Source of the DNA: Halioglobus sp.
GTDB lineage: Bacteria > Pseudomonadota > Gammaproteobacteria > Pseudomonadales > Halieaceae
Length of the DNA stretch: 61,425 bases
Reading direction: 5' to 3'
Assembly: GCA_028825045.1 (NCBI GenBank)
Contig: JAPKAY010000019.1
Span: 1-61,425 of the forward strand
The position numbers were made by a program, and so were the translations under genes. Below the pieces are notes generated by a model. That model ran no database searches, was not told where the DNA came from, and saw only the letters and a list, made by a program, of their open reading frames with translations. Of the stretch, positions 23,649 through 32,641 are shown in pieces (position 1 is the stretch's first letter; each line of letters starts with the position of its first letter).

Positions 23649-24455
23649 ATGAAACGCGTCGTATTCAACCAAAAAGGTGGGGTTGGCAAAACGAGTATTG
23701 CCTGTAATTTGGCGGCGATCGGAGCGGCGATGGGTTATCGCACGCTGGTGGTCGACCTCGATGTGCAGGGGAATACTACTCACTATCTGGTGGGGGCCGT
23801 TGATGCGGATGCCTTTCCCGCTGAAGCCCAGGGTGTGGCCGGCCTGTATCGACAGACGGTGGGCACACGCAAGATGCGCCAGAACCCGGATTCTTTTGTG
23901 TGGGATACGCCCTATGAAAACCTGTTTCTAATGCCCTCCAGTCCGGCACTGGCTGATATGGAAAAAGAATTGGAGTCCCGCTACAAAATCTACAAGTTGC
24001 GCGACGCCCTGGAAAAACTGGATGAAGAGTATGACCGTGTGTATATCGATACGCCGCCCAGCTTCAATTTTTACTCCAAGTCGGCGCTGATCGCCGCCGA
24101 TTCAGTGCTTGTTCCTTTCGACTGCGATAGTTTCGCGCGCCAGAGTCTGTACTCGCTGATGGACAACATTGCTGAGTTGCAGGAGGACCACAACCCCGAC
24201 CTGTCTATCGAGGGCATTATCATCAATCAGTTTAATTCCCAGGCGCGGCTGCCGGGTGAATTAGTGAGTGAACTGGAAGGGGAGGGGCTGCCAATATTTA
24301 AGTCCTATCTTAATAGTTCAGTGAAGATGAAAGAGTCCCACCGCGATCATCGCCCCCTCATCGATCTGGCGCCTGGACACAAGCTGACGGGCCAATTTCT
24401 GGATCTGCATGCGGAGCTGGAGCAAAGCGGCGGCAGGGTCAGCGCGGCTGCCTGA
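23649..24455 (+). CDS. orphan ParA/MinD-type ATPase
   Basis: 268 residues. The ATG at 23649 is 10 bases after GAGGGG; the in-frame TTG at 23643 would be too close. The deviant Walker A motif KGGVGKT is at 9-15. Switch I is DLDVQGNTT (about 38-46) and the Walker B region is YDRVYIDTPPS. This is the family of plasmid ParA, Soj and cargo-positioning ATPases, which bind DNA or membrane in the ATP state. No ParB, parS or MinE-like partner is nearby, so a chromosome-segregation role is unlikely and positioning of some other cargo is possible. Preceded by its own candidate promoter, followed 135 bp later by cysH. Confidence 0.92.
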   Translation: MKRVVFNQKGGVGKTSIACNLAAIGAAMGYRTLVVDLDVQGNTTHYLVGAVDADAFPAEAQGVAGLYRQTVGTRKMRQNPDSFVWDTPYENLFLMPSSPALADMEKELESRYKIYKLRDALEKLDEEYDRVYIDTPPSFNFYSKSALIAADSVLVPFDCDSFARQSLYSLMDNIAELQEDHNPDLSIEGIIINQFNSQARLPGELVSELEGEGLPIFKSYLNSSVKMKESHRDHRPLIDLAPGHKLTGQFLDLHAELEQSGGRVSAAA

Positions 24456-24590
24456 TTTCCATCCTGGCATCGCAGTGCTGGCGCCAGGCGGGCAATTAGG
24501 TATATCTATATACGTTTCAGTTATTTGTAACTCCCTTTTTGATTCTATAAAGTTCGCTTCCCGACGCTAGAAACGGTTGCGTGAATTCGC

Positions 24591-25217
24591 GTGGAACTGG
24601 ACATCGACACAGTTAACAAGACCCTGCGCCACGCCAGCGCTGACGAGATTGTGCAGTGGGCGTTAAGCCTGGGTCGCAAGACAATCGCCACAACAAGTAT
24701 GGGCCGCAACGCAGCGGTGATGCTGCACGTGGTGGCACAGGTCGATAAATCTTTGCCGACCATCTGGGTCGATACCGGCTACAACCTTCGCGATACCTAC
24801 GTGGTAGCCGAACGATTGATCCGCGATCTGGATGTCAACATCCATGTGTATTCGCCCGAAATGACCTCCGAACGGCGCAATGCCATCATGGGTGGCATAC
24901 CGACAGTTGATGAGGAGGAGCGGCATCAGGATTTTACCCGCCAGATAAAGCTGGAGCCTTTTGCCAAAGCACTGGGCGACTACCAGCCAGAAATCTGGCT
25001 GACTGGGATTCGCCGGGAAGAAACCGAATTGCGCAAGAGTCTGGATATTGTCTCCATCGACGGGGCCGGCATCATTAAGGTCGCGCCGATATTCTATTGG
25101 TCTGAAGACGATGTCGAGAATTATATGGAGCAGCACGAACTACCCACCTGCAAACACTATTTCGATCCTACCAAGGTACACGACGGCCGCGAATGTGGCC
25201 TGCATACGGCTGCCTGA
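24591..25217 (+). CDS. cysH: phosphoadenylyl-sulfate reductase
   Basis: 208 residues starting at a GTG (24591). The adenine nucleotide alpha-hydrolase fold shows SMGRNAAVMLHV (a PP-loop equivalent), PTIWVDTGYNLRDTY, WLTGIRREETELRKSL, VAPIFYWSEDDVENYM and the catalytic-cysteine end ECGLH. It reduces PAPS (or APS) to sulfite with thioredoxin. The paired cysteines that hold the [4Fe-4S] cluster of APS reductases are not seen, so PAPS is the expected substrate. This is slightly shorter than E. coli CysH (244). No other cys gene is close. The 135-bp upstream gap is AT-rich in its second half (24500-24556), but no CysB site can be named with confidence. Confidence 0.93.
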   Translation: MELDIDTVNKTLRHASADEIVQWALSLGRKTIATTSMGRNAAVMLHVVAQVDKSLPTIWVDTGYNLRDTYVVAERLIRDLDVNIHVYSPEMTSERRNAIMGGIPTVDEEERHQDFTRQIKLEPFAKALGDYQPEIWLTGIRREETELRKSLDIVSIDGAGIIKVAPIFYWSEDDVENYMEQHELPTCKHYFDPTKVHDGRECGLHTAA

Positions 25218-25259
25218 AGAAACGCGTTATACTCCCTGCTGTAGAGTGGAGAGTGCGGC

Positions 25260-26471
25260 ATGCGATCACCTGTTATGAGGAAAGCGCGATACCCTCTGCG
25301 ACCCTCGCCGGGTCGCGGCTGTCACGCTGCATGCGCAATTTTTTTTTGTACCACCTTACTTGCCTGTTCTACTACCACTCCCGATATTCGGCTAGTCAGT
25401 GATCTGCCTCCGTTGCAGTTGGGCGACCAGTTAGTTGCTGTGGCCGACGTGCAGGCGCGGGTGCCTACGCCTGATCTGCTCGCACTCAATGAGGACATGC
25501 GTGAATTTGTGCAGCGCTACACGGAGGGCGTGGGTCGCGATCGCGAGCGTTTGATGATGCTACATCGTGCGATCAGAGGGCCTGCCACGTTCGGTATTCA
25601 GTACGACTCCCAGGCCCAGGGAACTGCACAGGATGTATTTTATCGCGGCTCCGCCAATTGTCTCTCCTACGCCGCGCTGTTTATCGCGCTAGCGCGGGAG
25701 GCAGACCTGAATGCAAACTATCAGTGGCTTGAGGTGCGCCCCCAATGGACGCAAGAGGGGGAACGCGTGATGGTGCGACGACACGTCAACGTGGTGGTAC
25801 AGCTGCCGCGTATGGAACGGTACATGGTGGATATCGATCCACTGCCGTCCCGTGACATCGCGGGCTCCGCCCAGATGAGTGATGCTGATGCGCAGGCTGT
25901 TCACCACAGTAATATTGCCATGGAGGCCCTTGCTGTGGGTGATACCGAGCAGGCCTGGTTGCAGGGCGTGCGGGCGTTGCAACTTAGTCCCGGTTTAGCG
26001 CACTTGTGGGTCAACCTCGGGGTAGTGTATCGCTCCAATGGTCAGCATGATGAAGCTGAGCGCAGTTACCTGTCCGCCTTGCAACTCGATTCCAAGGAAC
26101 GGTCGGCAATGAATAATCTGGTCGTTCTCTATGCTATGCAGGGGCGCGACGACGAGCACAACTACTGGGAGCGGCGAGTGGCTAAGTACCGGGATGCCAA
26201 TCCGTACTACCATGCGTGGCTGGGAGACCGTGCAGCGAGGGATGAAGATTGGCAGACAGCCGCGAGCTTTTACGAAAAAGCGGTGGCGTTATCCCCGCAG
26301 GAAAGCCAGCTTTTGTCCGCCCTTGCAGAAAGTCATGCACAGTTGGGCGAGCCAGAAGCTGCATTGGTTTATTGGCAACGTGCCATTGAGTTCGCCACTG
26401 TGCAATCTGAGCGCTTTGGCTATCAGCAACAGTTGGTCGCCATGCAGCGAGAACGGTTGGCGGGGACATAG
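25260..26471 (+). CDS. lipoprotein with transglutaminase-like domain and TPR repeats
   Basis: 403 residues, ATG at 25260 (a second ATG five codons later is also possible). The N-terminus is a long basic signal ending in LLAC (Cys36), so probably a lipoprotein. Residues about 85-190 have the core of a transglutaminase-like cysteine protease: ANCLSYAALFIALAREA (Cys), a later His in RRHVNVVVQL and Asp in VDIDPLPS. From about 220 the chain is TPR: HLWVNLGVVYRSNGQHDEAERSYLSAL and two or three more repeats to the end, with a final one at YWQRAIEFATVQ. Similar transglutaminase-TPR lipoproteins are common in marine gammaproteobacteria; their function is not known to me. Follows cysH by 42 bp. Confidence 0.88.
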   Translation: MRSPVMRKARYPLRPSPGRGCHAACAIFFCTTLLACSTTTPDIRLVSDLPPLQLGDQLVAVADVQARVPTPDLLALNEDMREFVQRYTEGVGRDRERLMMLHRAIRGPATFGIQYDSQAQGTAQDVFYRGSANCLSYAALFIALAREADLNANYQWLEVRPQWTQEGERVMVRRHVNVVVQLPRMERYMVDIDPLPSRDIAGSAQMSDADAQAVHHSNIAMEALAVGDTEQAWLQGVRALQLSPGLAHLWVNLGVVYRSNGQHDEAERSYLSALQLDSKERSAMNNLVVLYAMQGRDDEHNYWERRVAKYRDANPYYHAWLGDRAARDEDWQTAASFYEKAVALSPQESQLLSALAESHAQLGEPEAALVYWQRAIEFATVQSERFGYQQQLVAMQRERLAGT

Positions 26472-26793
26472 GTGTAATGACGCGCGCTTGTCTGATAGAC
26501 GCGTAACAAATTACGACTACTCCCTTTCATTATCTGCCGTGCTATCCAATGCTTGCTCGGGTTGCGACTCTTGAGGGTTGGCAGGTTGGTGTTCTACAGA
26601 ATTTTCAAAATCTCGGTAGCCATCTTTGCGTACAGTAACGACAACCACACCTTGGCGAGTGATTTTAAGAGAGCATGGCGGCCTGCAGTTTCGTCCTTTT
26701 TTGAGCGCACAATCCTGTTGCTTTTAAGCGGACTCCCTACTGCCGGATACTCTAGCAACATCTTCGAGCCTTGGGGGGGGCAATACCGGTTAC
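26472..26793. other. 322-bp intergenic region with a possible degenerate coding tail
   Basis: No gene is assigned. On the minus strand a frame of 43 codons from a GTG at 26648 to a TAG at 26517 translates to a protein-like string (VRKDGYRDFEN, then a Gln/Glu/Pro-rich tail to NERE). No good ribosome binding site is seen, and a TAA stops the frame about 80 bases further upstream. It may be a small gene or the remnant of a decayed one. A G8 tract at 26773-26780 is also present. Confidence 0.4.
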
Positions 26794-27177
26794 CTAGGGA
26801 TCGATACGTATGTAAGCCCGGCGCGCCATTTTGCCGGTAAGCTGCGAGAAAAAATCCGCCGTCAACATTTGCCAACCGTATTTGCGGCGCAGTGCGGTCA
26901 GGGCGGTGTTCATATCGGCAGGCGTGTCCAGCACATAGGCGTGAGTATCGCGCCACTCGCCGGTGACTGTGCCGTTCATAGTGCAGGTAGCAATACGCGA
27001 CTCACTGAAATTGCGCAGGCGTTTTACCTTGCCAGCTTCCCCGGCGGAGAATACGTAGTAACTGCCGCGGTCTGGCGCAAACCAAACCGGCGTGGCGACC
27101 CAGTCGCTGGAGCGTTTGCGTGTGGCAAAGCTGACGTAGTTGCCGCTTACCACAATATCTGTTTCATTGGCGTTCAT
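26794..27177 (-). CDS. PPOX-class (pyridoxamine-phosphate-oxidase-fold) protein
   Basis: 127 residues from the ATG at 27177. A longer start at 27225 would add 16 residues with no ribosome binding site; AGG lies 8 bases before the chosen ATG. The split-barrel fold of flavin/F420-binding proteins is seen: YVSFATRKRSSDWVATPVWFAP, YYVFSAGEAGKVKRLRNF, SRIATCTMNGTVTGEW, and the C-terminal strand ARRAYIRID. The usual pattern is that of small PPOX-class F420-dependent oxidoreductases. The cofactor is unknown, and FMN or F420 cannot be told apart from sequence alone. Divergent from the SDR gene with 107 bp between starts. Confidence 0.82.
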   Translation of the reverse strand: MNANETDIVVSGNYVSFATRKRSSDWVATPVWFAPDRGSYYVFSAGEAGKVKRLRNFSESRIATCTMNGTVTGEWRDTHAYVLDTPADMNTALTALRRKYGWQMLTADFFSQLTGKMARRAYIRIDP

Positions 27178-27284
27178 GGGATAACCTGTAAGCTGGGTGC
27201 ATTGATTGGTGACCGCAGTCGCCATTAGATCGACAATTGGCTTAGGTCACAATAGCCGCAACGACAATCGAGGGAAGATTCGAC

Positions 27285-28232
27285 ATGAACCGTTTTGATG
27301 CTAGCTCCACGACTGATCACGTCATCGAGGGTATTTCGCTGGCCGGAAAACTGGCCGTAGTGACTGGAGCCTCTTCGGGACTGGGTGTGGAAACTTGTCG
27401 CGTGCTGGCAGTCGCGGGGGCGACGGTCATCATGGTCGCCCGCAATGAGGAAAAGCTGCGAGCGGCCGAGCAGGAATTGCTGCGGGAGCAGCCCGGGGCA
27501 AAACTGTATACACAGCGTATGGACCTAGCTGACCTTACAAGTGTGCGTAATGCCGCTGCCGAGATATTGCTGAACCATTCCAGGATTCAGTTGCTGATCA
27601 ATAATGCCGGCGTTATGGCATGCCCGTTGTTACGCACTGAGCAAGGCTTTGAGATGCAGTTCGGTACCAATCATCTGGGACATTTCCTGTTTACCGGCCT
27701 GTTAGCGCCGGCGCTGATGGAGGGCGCGCCAGGCCGAGTAGTGAATCTGAGTTCAGCGGGGCACAAATTTGCGCGCTTTGACTTCGACGATCACTCGTAT
27801 AAACACCGCAAGTACGAAAAGTGGCAGGCCTACGGTGAATCTAAAACCGCCAATGTGCTTTTTTCGATAGGTTTGGATCTGCGCCTGAGTGAACGGGGTG
27901 TGCGCGCCTTTGCTGTTCACCCAGGTGCGATCATGACCAATCTCAGCCGTCATATGCAGGAGGAAGATTTTACTTCGCTCATGGAGTACAGGCCCACGGA
28001 TAAACCGCTGGTGTTCAAATCTGTCCCTCAGGGCGCAGCCACCACAGTGTGGGCTGCCTCGGCGCTGGAGCTGGCGCATCGCGGCGGTATCTATTTGGAA
28101 AACTGCCAAATTGCACAAGCAGCCGAAGAGGGTGGCGAGGATGGTGTTGAGCCCTATGCTATCGACGCCGTTGAGGCGGAGCGACTTTGGTCATTATCTG
28201 AGGAGTTAGTAGGGCAATCGTTTGAATTTTGA
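27285..28232 (+). CDS. short-chain dehydrogenase/reductase
   Basis: 315 residues, ATG at 27285 with GAGGGAAG before it. Classical SDR features: cofactor loop TGASSGLG (about 25-32), NNAGVMACP, the catalytic Tyr in YGESKTANVLF (about 183-193) with Lys four residues later, and VHPGAIMTNLSRHM. The length and the sequence after YxxxK resemble the WWOX/retinol-dehydrogenase-like group. The NNAG and YGESK motifs suggest an NADP-linked oxidoreductase of unknown substrate. Located between a PPOX protein and asnS; no operon partner seen. Confidence 0.92.
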   Translation: MNRFDASSTTDHVIEGISLAGKLAVVTGASSGLGVETCRVLAVAGATVIMVARNEEKLRAAEQELLREQPGAKLYTQRMDLADLTSVRNAAAEILLNHSRIQLLINNAGVMACPLLRTEQGFEMQFGTNHLGHFLFTGLLAPALMEGAPGRVVNLSSAGHKFARFDFDDHSYKHRKYEKWQAYGESKTANVLFSIGLDLRLSERGVRAFAVHPGAIMTNLSRHMQEEDFTSLMEYRPTDKPLVFKSVPQGAATTVWAASALELAHRGGIYLENCQIAQAAEEGGEDGVEPYAIDAVEAERLWSLSEELVGQSFEF

Positions 28233-28238
28233 TCGGTT

Positions 28239-28259
28239 GAGTCGTGTTTGTCATGACTC
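28239..28259 (+). terminator. hairpin after the SDR gene
   Basis: GAGTCGTG and CATGACTC form an 8-bp stem (one G-T pair) with the 5-base loop TTTGT, 7 bases after the SDR stop codon. No T-run follows, so it may mark a Rho-dependent end or stabilise the 3' end rather than act as an intrinsic terminator. Confidence 0.35.
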
Positions 28260-28340
28260 GCTCCAGAAAACGACTGGTAGGCAATAACTGCTTTAGGTAA
28301 CCTACTCCGTTCCCAACTTTGCAAGGACAATAAACTACGC

Positions 28341-29738
28341 ATGTCTGATCACAGCCCAATCGTTGAACTCCTCAAGGGCCGGGTAGCCCTCGGCGCGCAG
28401 GTGACCGTTAAAGGCTGGCTACGCAGCAAACGCGATTCCAAGGCTGGAATATCCTTTCTGGCAGTGCACGACGGCTCTGCCTTTGATGCCATTCAAGCGG
28501 TGGTGCCCAATACCCTGGACAATTACTCATCGCATATATTGTTGCTCTCCACTGGCTGCGCGGTCATTGTGCAGGGTGAGCTGGTGGAGTCTCAGGGCAA
28601 GGGGCAGAGTGTGGAGATTCAGGCAACTTCTGTCGAAGTAGTGGGTGTCGTGGACGATCCCGAGACGTACCCCATCGCCAAAAAGCGCCACAGCTTCGAA
28701 TACCTGCGCACGCAAGCCCACCTGCGTCCGCGCACTAACACTTTTGGCGCCATAACCCGGGTGCGAGCTACTCTAGCCAATGCCATTCACAACTATTTTT
28801 ACGACCACGGCTTTAACTGGATTAATACGCCCATCATCACCGGTAGTGACTGTGAGGGAGCGGGGGAGCTGTTTCGTGTCAGCACGCTGGATTTTGCCAA
28901 TCTACCTCGCAGGGGATCGGGTGGGGTGGATTACGAGCAGGATTTCTTTGCCGGTGAGTCTTTTCTCACTGTGTCGGGACAACTGGAACTGGAAGCGTAT
29001 TGCCTGGCCATGAGCAAGGTGTATACCTTTGGCCCCACCTTCCGTGCAGAAAACTCCAACACGAGCCGTCATCTGGCGGAATTCTGGATGGTTGAGCCCG
29101 AGATTGCCTTCGCCGATCTGAATGATAACGCCACGCTCGCAGAGGATTTGCTCAAGCATGTCTTTGCGGCGGTGCTTGAAGAGCGAGAAGACGACATGGC
29201 GTTTTTTCAGCAGCACATCGATGAGGGTGTGATGCTGCGTTTGCGGGGCGTAATCGATAACAACTTTGAGCGTATGGAGTATTCCGAGGTTATCGATATT
29301 CTGAAAAGTAGCAAAGCAAAGTTTGAATTCCCGGTGGACTGGGGTTTGGATTTGGCTTCTGAACATGAGCGCTACCTGACTGAGAAACATGTAGGACGCC
29401 CTGTCGTGGTGATGAACTATCCACGCGAGATCAAGGCGTTCTATATGCGTTTGAATGATGATGAAAAAACGGTCGCGGCCATGGATGTACTCGCACCGGG
29501 TATCGGCGAAATCATCGGCGGGAGCCAGCGCGAAGAACGTCTTGATGTGCTCGACTCACGTATGGATGAGCACCTGCGCGAGTCACTGTGGTGGTATCGG
29601 GAACTGCGGCAGTATGGAACCGTGCCGCACGCGGGATTCGGCCTGGGCTTTGAACGGTTGTTGAATTATGTCACCGGTATGGAGAATGTGCGGGATGCTA
29701 TTCCTTTTCCCAGAACGCCCGGACATGCGATCTTCTGA
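28341..29738 (+). CDS. asnS: asparagine-tRNA ligase
   Basis: 465 residues (E. coli 466). ATG at 28341 with AAGGA at 28324. N-terminal OB-fold anticodon domain (about 15-110, [20 protein letters not shown]). Class II catalytic core: motif 1 [23 protein letters not shown], motif 2 [21 protein letters not shown], motif 3 [15 protein letters not shown] and the end [13 protein letters not shown]. It charges tRNA-Asn with asparagine, showing that Asn-tRNA is made directly. Single gene; the AsnS form is distinguished from AspS by the NTSRHL and RTPGHA regions. Confidence 0.97.
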   Translation: MSDHSPIVELLKGRVALGAQVTVKGWLRSKRDSKAGISFLAVHDGSAFDAIQAVVPNTLDNYSSHILLLSTGCAVIVQGELVESQGKGQSVEIQATSVEVVGVVDDPETYPIAKKRHSFEYLRTQAHLRPRTNTFGAITRVRATLANAIHNYFYDHGFNWINTPIITGSDCEGAGELFRVSTLDFANLPRRGSGGVDYEQDFFAGESFLTVSGQLELEAYCLAMSKVYTFGPTFRAENSNTSRHLAEFWMVEPEIAFADLNDNATLAEDLLKHVFAAVLEEREDDMAFFQQHIDEGVMLRLRGVIDNNFERMEYSEVIDILKSSKAKFEFPVDWGLDLASEHERYLTEKHVGRPVVVMNYPREIKAFYMRLNDDEKTVAAMDVLAPGIGEIIGGSQREERLDVLDSRMDEHLRESLWWYRELRQYGTVPHAGFGLGFERLLNYVTGMENVRDAIPFPRTPGHAIF

Positions 29739-29915
29739 ATACCGATCCGCTCCCTGGCCTCAAAAAATCTGACCCAAATAGGTACTTTCGCGGGCATTGG
29801 AGGGGAAACTACCCAGAATTTCCAAAAATTCACGCAGATTAATCGCTTTCCTCGACCATACTAAACCTACACATAGACGAGCTGTGCCGCGAGCGGTAGC
29901 AGTGGAGGATGGAAG

Positions 29916-30236
29916 GTGGAGCACGCACACGAAACTATCGAAGATTGTCAGATCAGTGAGATGGCGATCGTGGACGCCTTTACCAAACTAATTTTCGGTG
30001 AGGAACAGGGATACTCCAGCCGAGAGTTATTAATTATTCAGGCTCTACGCGTAGCAGATGTCCGCGTGGTACGAGGTAGTCATCAAGAGATGGGAGGGTA
30101 TCTGCGGAACATGAGTGTTCGGGAGATGATTCAACTGGTCTCACGAATGCGGGATCAATTAAACGAGAGTTCTGGCGCACTACCTTCTCAGCGTTCGCCG
30201 GAGGTAGGGGCAGCAATTGCGCGTCAACCGCAGTAA
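29916..30236 (+). CDS. small hypothetical protein
   Basis: 106 residues from a GTG at 29916, preceded by GGAGGA (29904-29909). The sequence is helical: DAFTKLIFGEEQG, then LLIIQALRVADVRVVRG, then a Met-rich helix SVREMIQLVSRMRDQL, and a short disordered tail. No signal peptide, membrane segment or known motif. Stands alone 177 bp after asnS and convergent with the RNase gene (17 bp between ends). A real gene by composition and ribosome binding site; family not recognised. Confidence 0.6.
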   Translation: MEHAHETIEDCQISEMAIVDAFTKLIFGEEQGYSSRELLIIQALRVADVRVVRGSHQEMGGYLRNMSVREMIQLVSRMRDQLNESSGALPSQRSPEVGAAIARQPQ

Positions 30237-30253
30237 ACCATTCGGTGCGCCGA

Positions 30254-32230
30254 CTAGCTTTTGCTCACCGTTGGTTTTAGCCCGCAAGTTGCCAGAGGTT
30301 GAAACAGCGCCTGATACAGAGTCTGGCCGCCGATCCCAATAAAGTGCAGTTCCACTGGCTCGCCTAATTGAAATCTTCGAGTTGTGCTGGTGAGGCTGGC
30401 CATCCATTTGTCGTAACTGAACTTTTCCTGATCTTTGCGCAAATCTACAAAGCCTTCCAAACCATTGTCGTCCAATCGAGCGGTAAAACCACTACTTGCA
30501 ACGTGGCTGATCGTCGCTTTGAAGATCACCGTTTCTTCCGCACTTGCCAGTTTGCTCAGATACTTGCTTGTCAGCCAGCGCTCTGCTTCTCGTGTAGCGA
30601 CCCGACTGGCGGTTAGGCGAGTTTTCAACGCATCGATTGTGGGCAGGTCAACAATTTTTGGTTCGGCCCCGTTTAAGGCTGCCTTGATTTGTCGCTGCAC
30701 CAGGAAGTCCACATATTTGCGCAAAGGTGATGTGCAATTGGTGTAGCAATCCAGTGCCATGCCCATGTGTGGTGCTGGCGCTGTGGCGATGTCGGCACGT
30801 GTGAGCAAGCGATTAACCATGTTGCGAAGGGGTAGCGTATGGTCGGGGTTTGCAAGACCTTGCATGATGTCGCGATAGCCTTCCACTGTATTAGGGTCGA
30901 GCTCAGCTAGCTCTGGTACGTGCATGGAGAGAAATTTACGCAATTCGTCGTGCCGTTCCGCCCGAAACCCCGGGTGTGTGACAAACGGTCCACTTGCTTG
31001 ACGTTCGTTGAGAAAACGCGCCGCACATTGGTTGGTAGCGACCATGCATTCTTCCACGAGCTTTTGCGATAGAAGTTTTTCTGAAGGCTCGATAGTTTCA
31101 ATTTGTTTGTTGTCGTTGAGGATCCACCGAAACTCCTGACGATCTTCCATAACCAAGCCGTTTTTTTCCCGCCGTGCGCGCAATGCTCGGAACACCTGGT
31201 AAAGGGCTTCCAGTGGCGTAGCGTGACTCATAAGTTCATCATACTGACCGTTGAGGTAGCGATTTACTGCGTAGTAGGACAGTTTTGCACGGGAGCGCAC
31301 GGTCGCTTCGATAAACTCGAACTCTCCCACTTCGCCGCCGTCGCTAACGGCAATTTTGCAAACCAGCGAGGGGCGATCATCTCCTTCAGATAGGGCACAG
31401 GTGCCCTGGGAAAGAGCCTCAGGCAGCATCGGCAGCACGTCGCCGTGGAAGTAGATTGAGGTAGCGCGGGCTGCCACATCACGTTGCAGCTTGGATCCGG
31501 GTTCAACATAGGCAGTCGGGTCGGCAATAGCCACAAAGAGCGTCCAGCCGTCGCTGCTTATCTCTGCGTAGAGAGCGTCATCAATGTCCAGTGTTTTTGC
31601 AGTATCTATAGAGACGAATTCGAGGTCGGTGAGATCGCGACGCTTTTGGGCCTCCAGGGGTTTGCTGTGAGTGACACGCTGCTCCAGATCCTGCTCGGCG
31701 TCTTTACTCCACGCGGTCGCAAGTCGATATTTGGCCATGCTGTACAGGTTTTCAATTCCCGGAGTCTCCTCATTGCCTACTACTGAGAGTACTTTGGCCT
31801 GCGGTTTGCCGTCGCGAATGGGGTGCCGCAAAATCGCGCAGCGCACATAGTCCCCTTCCTTGACGCCGTTACGTGCCTGGGGGGGAATGAATAGCCAGCG
31901 GTTTAACTGCGGTAGGTCGGGTTCCACGAATATGGCTTTGCCCTTTTGGACACAGCGCCCGGTAAAGTCCTCCAGGGGGCTGTTTACCAGTTTTTCAATA
32001 TCGGCGATCGTTTTGTTGTCTTTAGTGGGTCGAATACAGACCCTGACCCGATCATCCGGGAAGACTTTCAGCATCTCTTGTGGGGGAATGAAAACCTCGC
32101 GGCCATCATCCAAAACGGCAAAGCCATATCGGGACTGAGTGCCCTTGATGACCGCTTCGGCGCGTTCTTTTTCGGCCTCCATTTGAGATTTCAGGCCTTG
32201 TAACTGCGACAGCGTATCCTGATTGAGCAT
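30254..32230 (-). CDS. RNase II family 3'-5' exoribonuclease
   Basis: 658 residues (E. coli RNase II 644). Cold-shock-like domains at the N-terminus (about 28-160), then the RNB catalytic domain with the four metal-binding Asp residues at 209, 215, 217 and 218 (SIDTAKTLDIDDALY), which align with D201, D207, D209 and D210 of RNase II. Later RNB motifs are SYYAVNRYLNG, LSQKLVEECMVATNQ and YTNCTSPLRKYVDF. A C-terminal S1 domain (about 570-645) ends with the fold. It degrades single-stranded RNA from the 3' end. RNase II is favoured over RNase R because the C-terminal Lys-rich tail and the extra N-terminal domain of RNase R are absent. Divergent from the PhoH gene. Confidence 0.9.
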   Translation of the reverse strand: MLNQDTLSQLQGLKSQMEAEKERAEAVIKGTQSRYGFAVLDDGREVFIPPQEMLKVFPDDRVRVCIRPTKDNKTIADIEKLVNSPLEDFTGRCVQKGKAIFVEPDLPQLNRWLFIPPQARNGVKEGDYVRCAILRHPIRDGKPQAKVLSVVGNEETPGIENLYSMAKYRLATAWSKDAEQDLEQRVTHSKPLEAQKRRDLTDLEFVSIDTAKTLDIDDALYAEISSDGWTLFVAIADPTAYVEPGSKLQRDVAARATSIYFHGDVLPMLPEALSQGTCALSEGDDRPSLVCKIAVSDGGEVGEFEFIEATVRSRAKLSYYAVNRYLNGQYDELMSHATPLEALYQVFRALRARREKNGLVMEDRQEFRWILNDNKQIETIEPSEKLLSQKLVEECMVATNQCAARFLNERQASGPFVTHPGFRAERHDELRKFLSMHVPELAELDPNTVEGYRDIMQGLANPDHTLPLRNMVNRLLTRADIATAPAPHMGMALDCYTNCTSPLRKYVDFLVQRQIKAALNGAEPKIVDLPTIDALKTRLTASRVATREAERWLTSKYLSKLASAEETVIFKATISHVASSGFTARLDDNGLEGFVDLRKDQEKFSYDKWMASLTSTTRRFQLGEPVELHFIGIGGQTLYQALFQPLATCGLKPTVSKS

Positions 32231-32641
32231 TGATGAAACAACTTTAAACTAGAGATAAGCAGAGTATCGTAGCTGAAATTATCACCCCTGTCTGCGAGTT
32301 ATGGCGGATTCGGCAATTCCGCCTACAATTGACCCGCGCAGCATTGACAGTCCGGCGCTAGAGGTTTAATAATCGGGAGAACGCGGTGGTAATCCGTCAG
32401 GAGGATGCTTTGCCTAAACCCCGGACACCGGATAAGTGGTTGCAGACCCAATATCATGTGTCGACTTGTAAGCACCTGAAGGTAACCAGTAGATTACAGC
32501 TGGTGGCTTGTACACCTGTGACAATTGCGGACCCGCTAAATCACGCTTATTCCCTTGTTAACTCTAATCCGACCGGACGTATCGGACGACGCTCACATCA
32601 TCCTAACCCCCTTTTTTTTTACCCATTATGAGGATTTCTCT
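32231..32641. other. 411-bp divergent region between the RNase and PhoH genes
   Basis: No convincing gene. A frame from a GTG at 32386 to 32631 starts in a protein-like manner (DKWLQTQYHV) but the rest is unconvincing. A 6-bp hairpin GGCGGA/TCCGCC lies at 32303-32323. A C5T9 tract at 32607-32620 sits directly before the PhoH ribosome binding site; without a G-rich hairpin before it, it is not an intrinsic terminator. The region must carry at least two promoters, none of which I can place with confidence. Confidence 0.45.

Noticed and set aside
24591..25217. Assimilatory APS reductase
   Set aside because: The CC and CxxC cysteines of the iron-sulfur cluster are absent; only the catalytic ECGLH cysteine is seen.
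32607..32620. C5T9 tract as an intrinsic terminator
   Set aside because: No stable G-C hairpin directly precedes the T-run and the phoH ribosome binding site follows within 12 bases.
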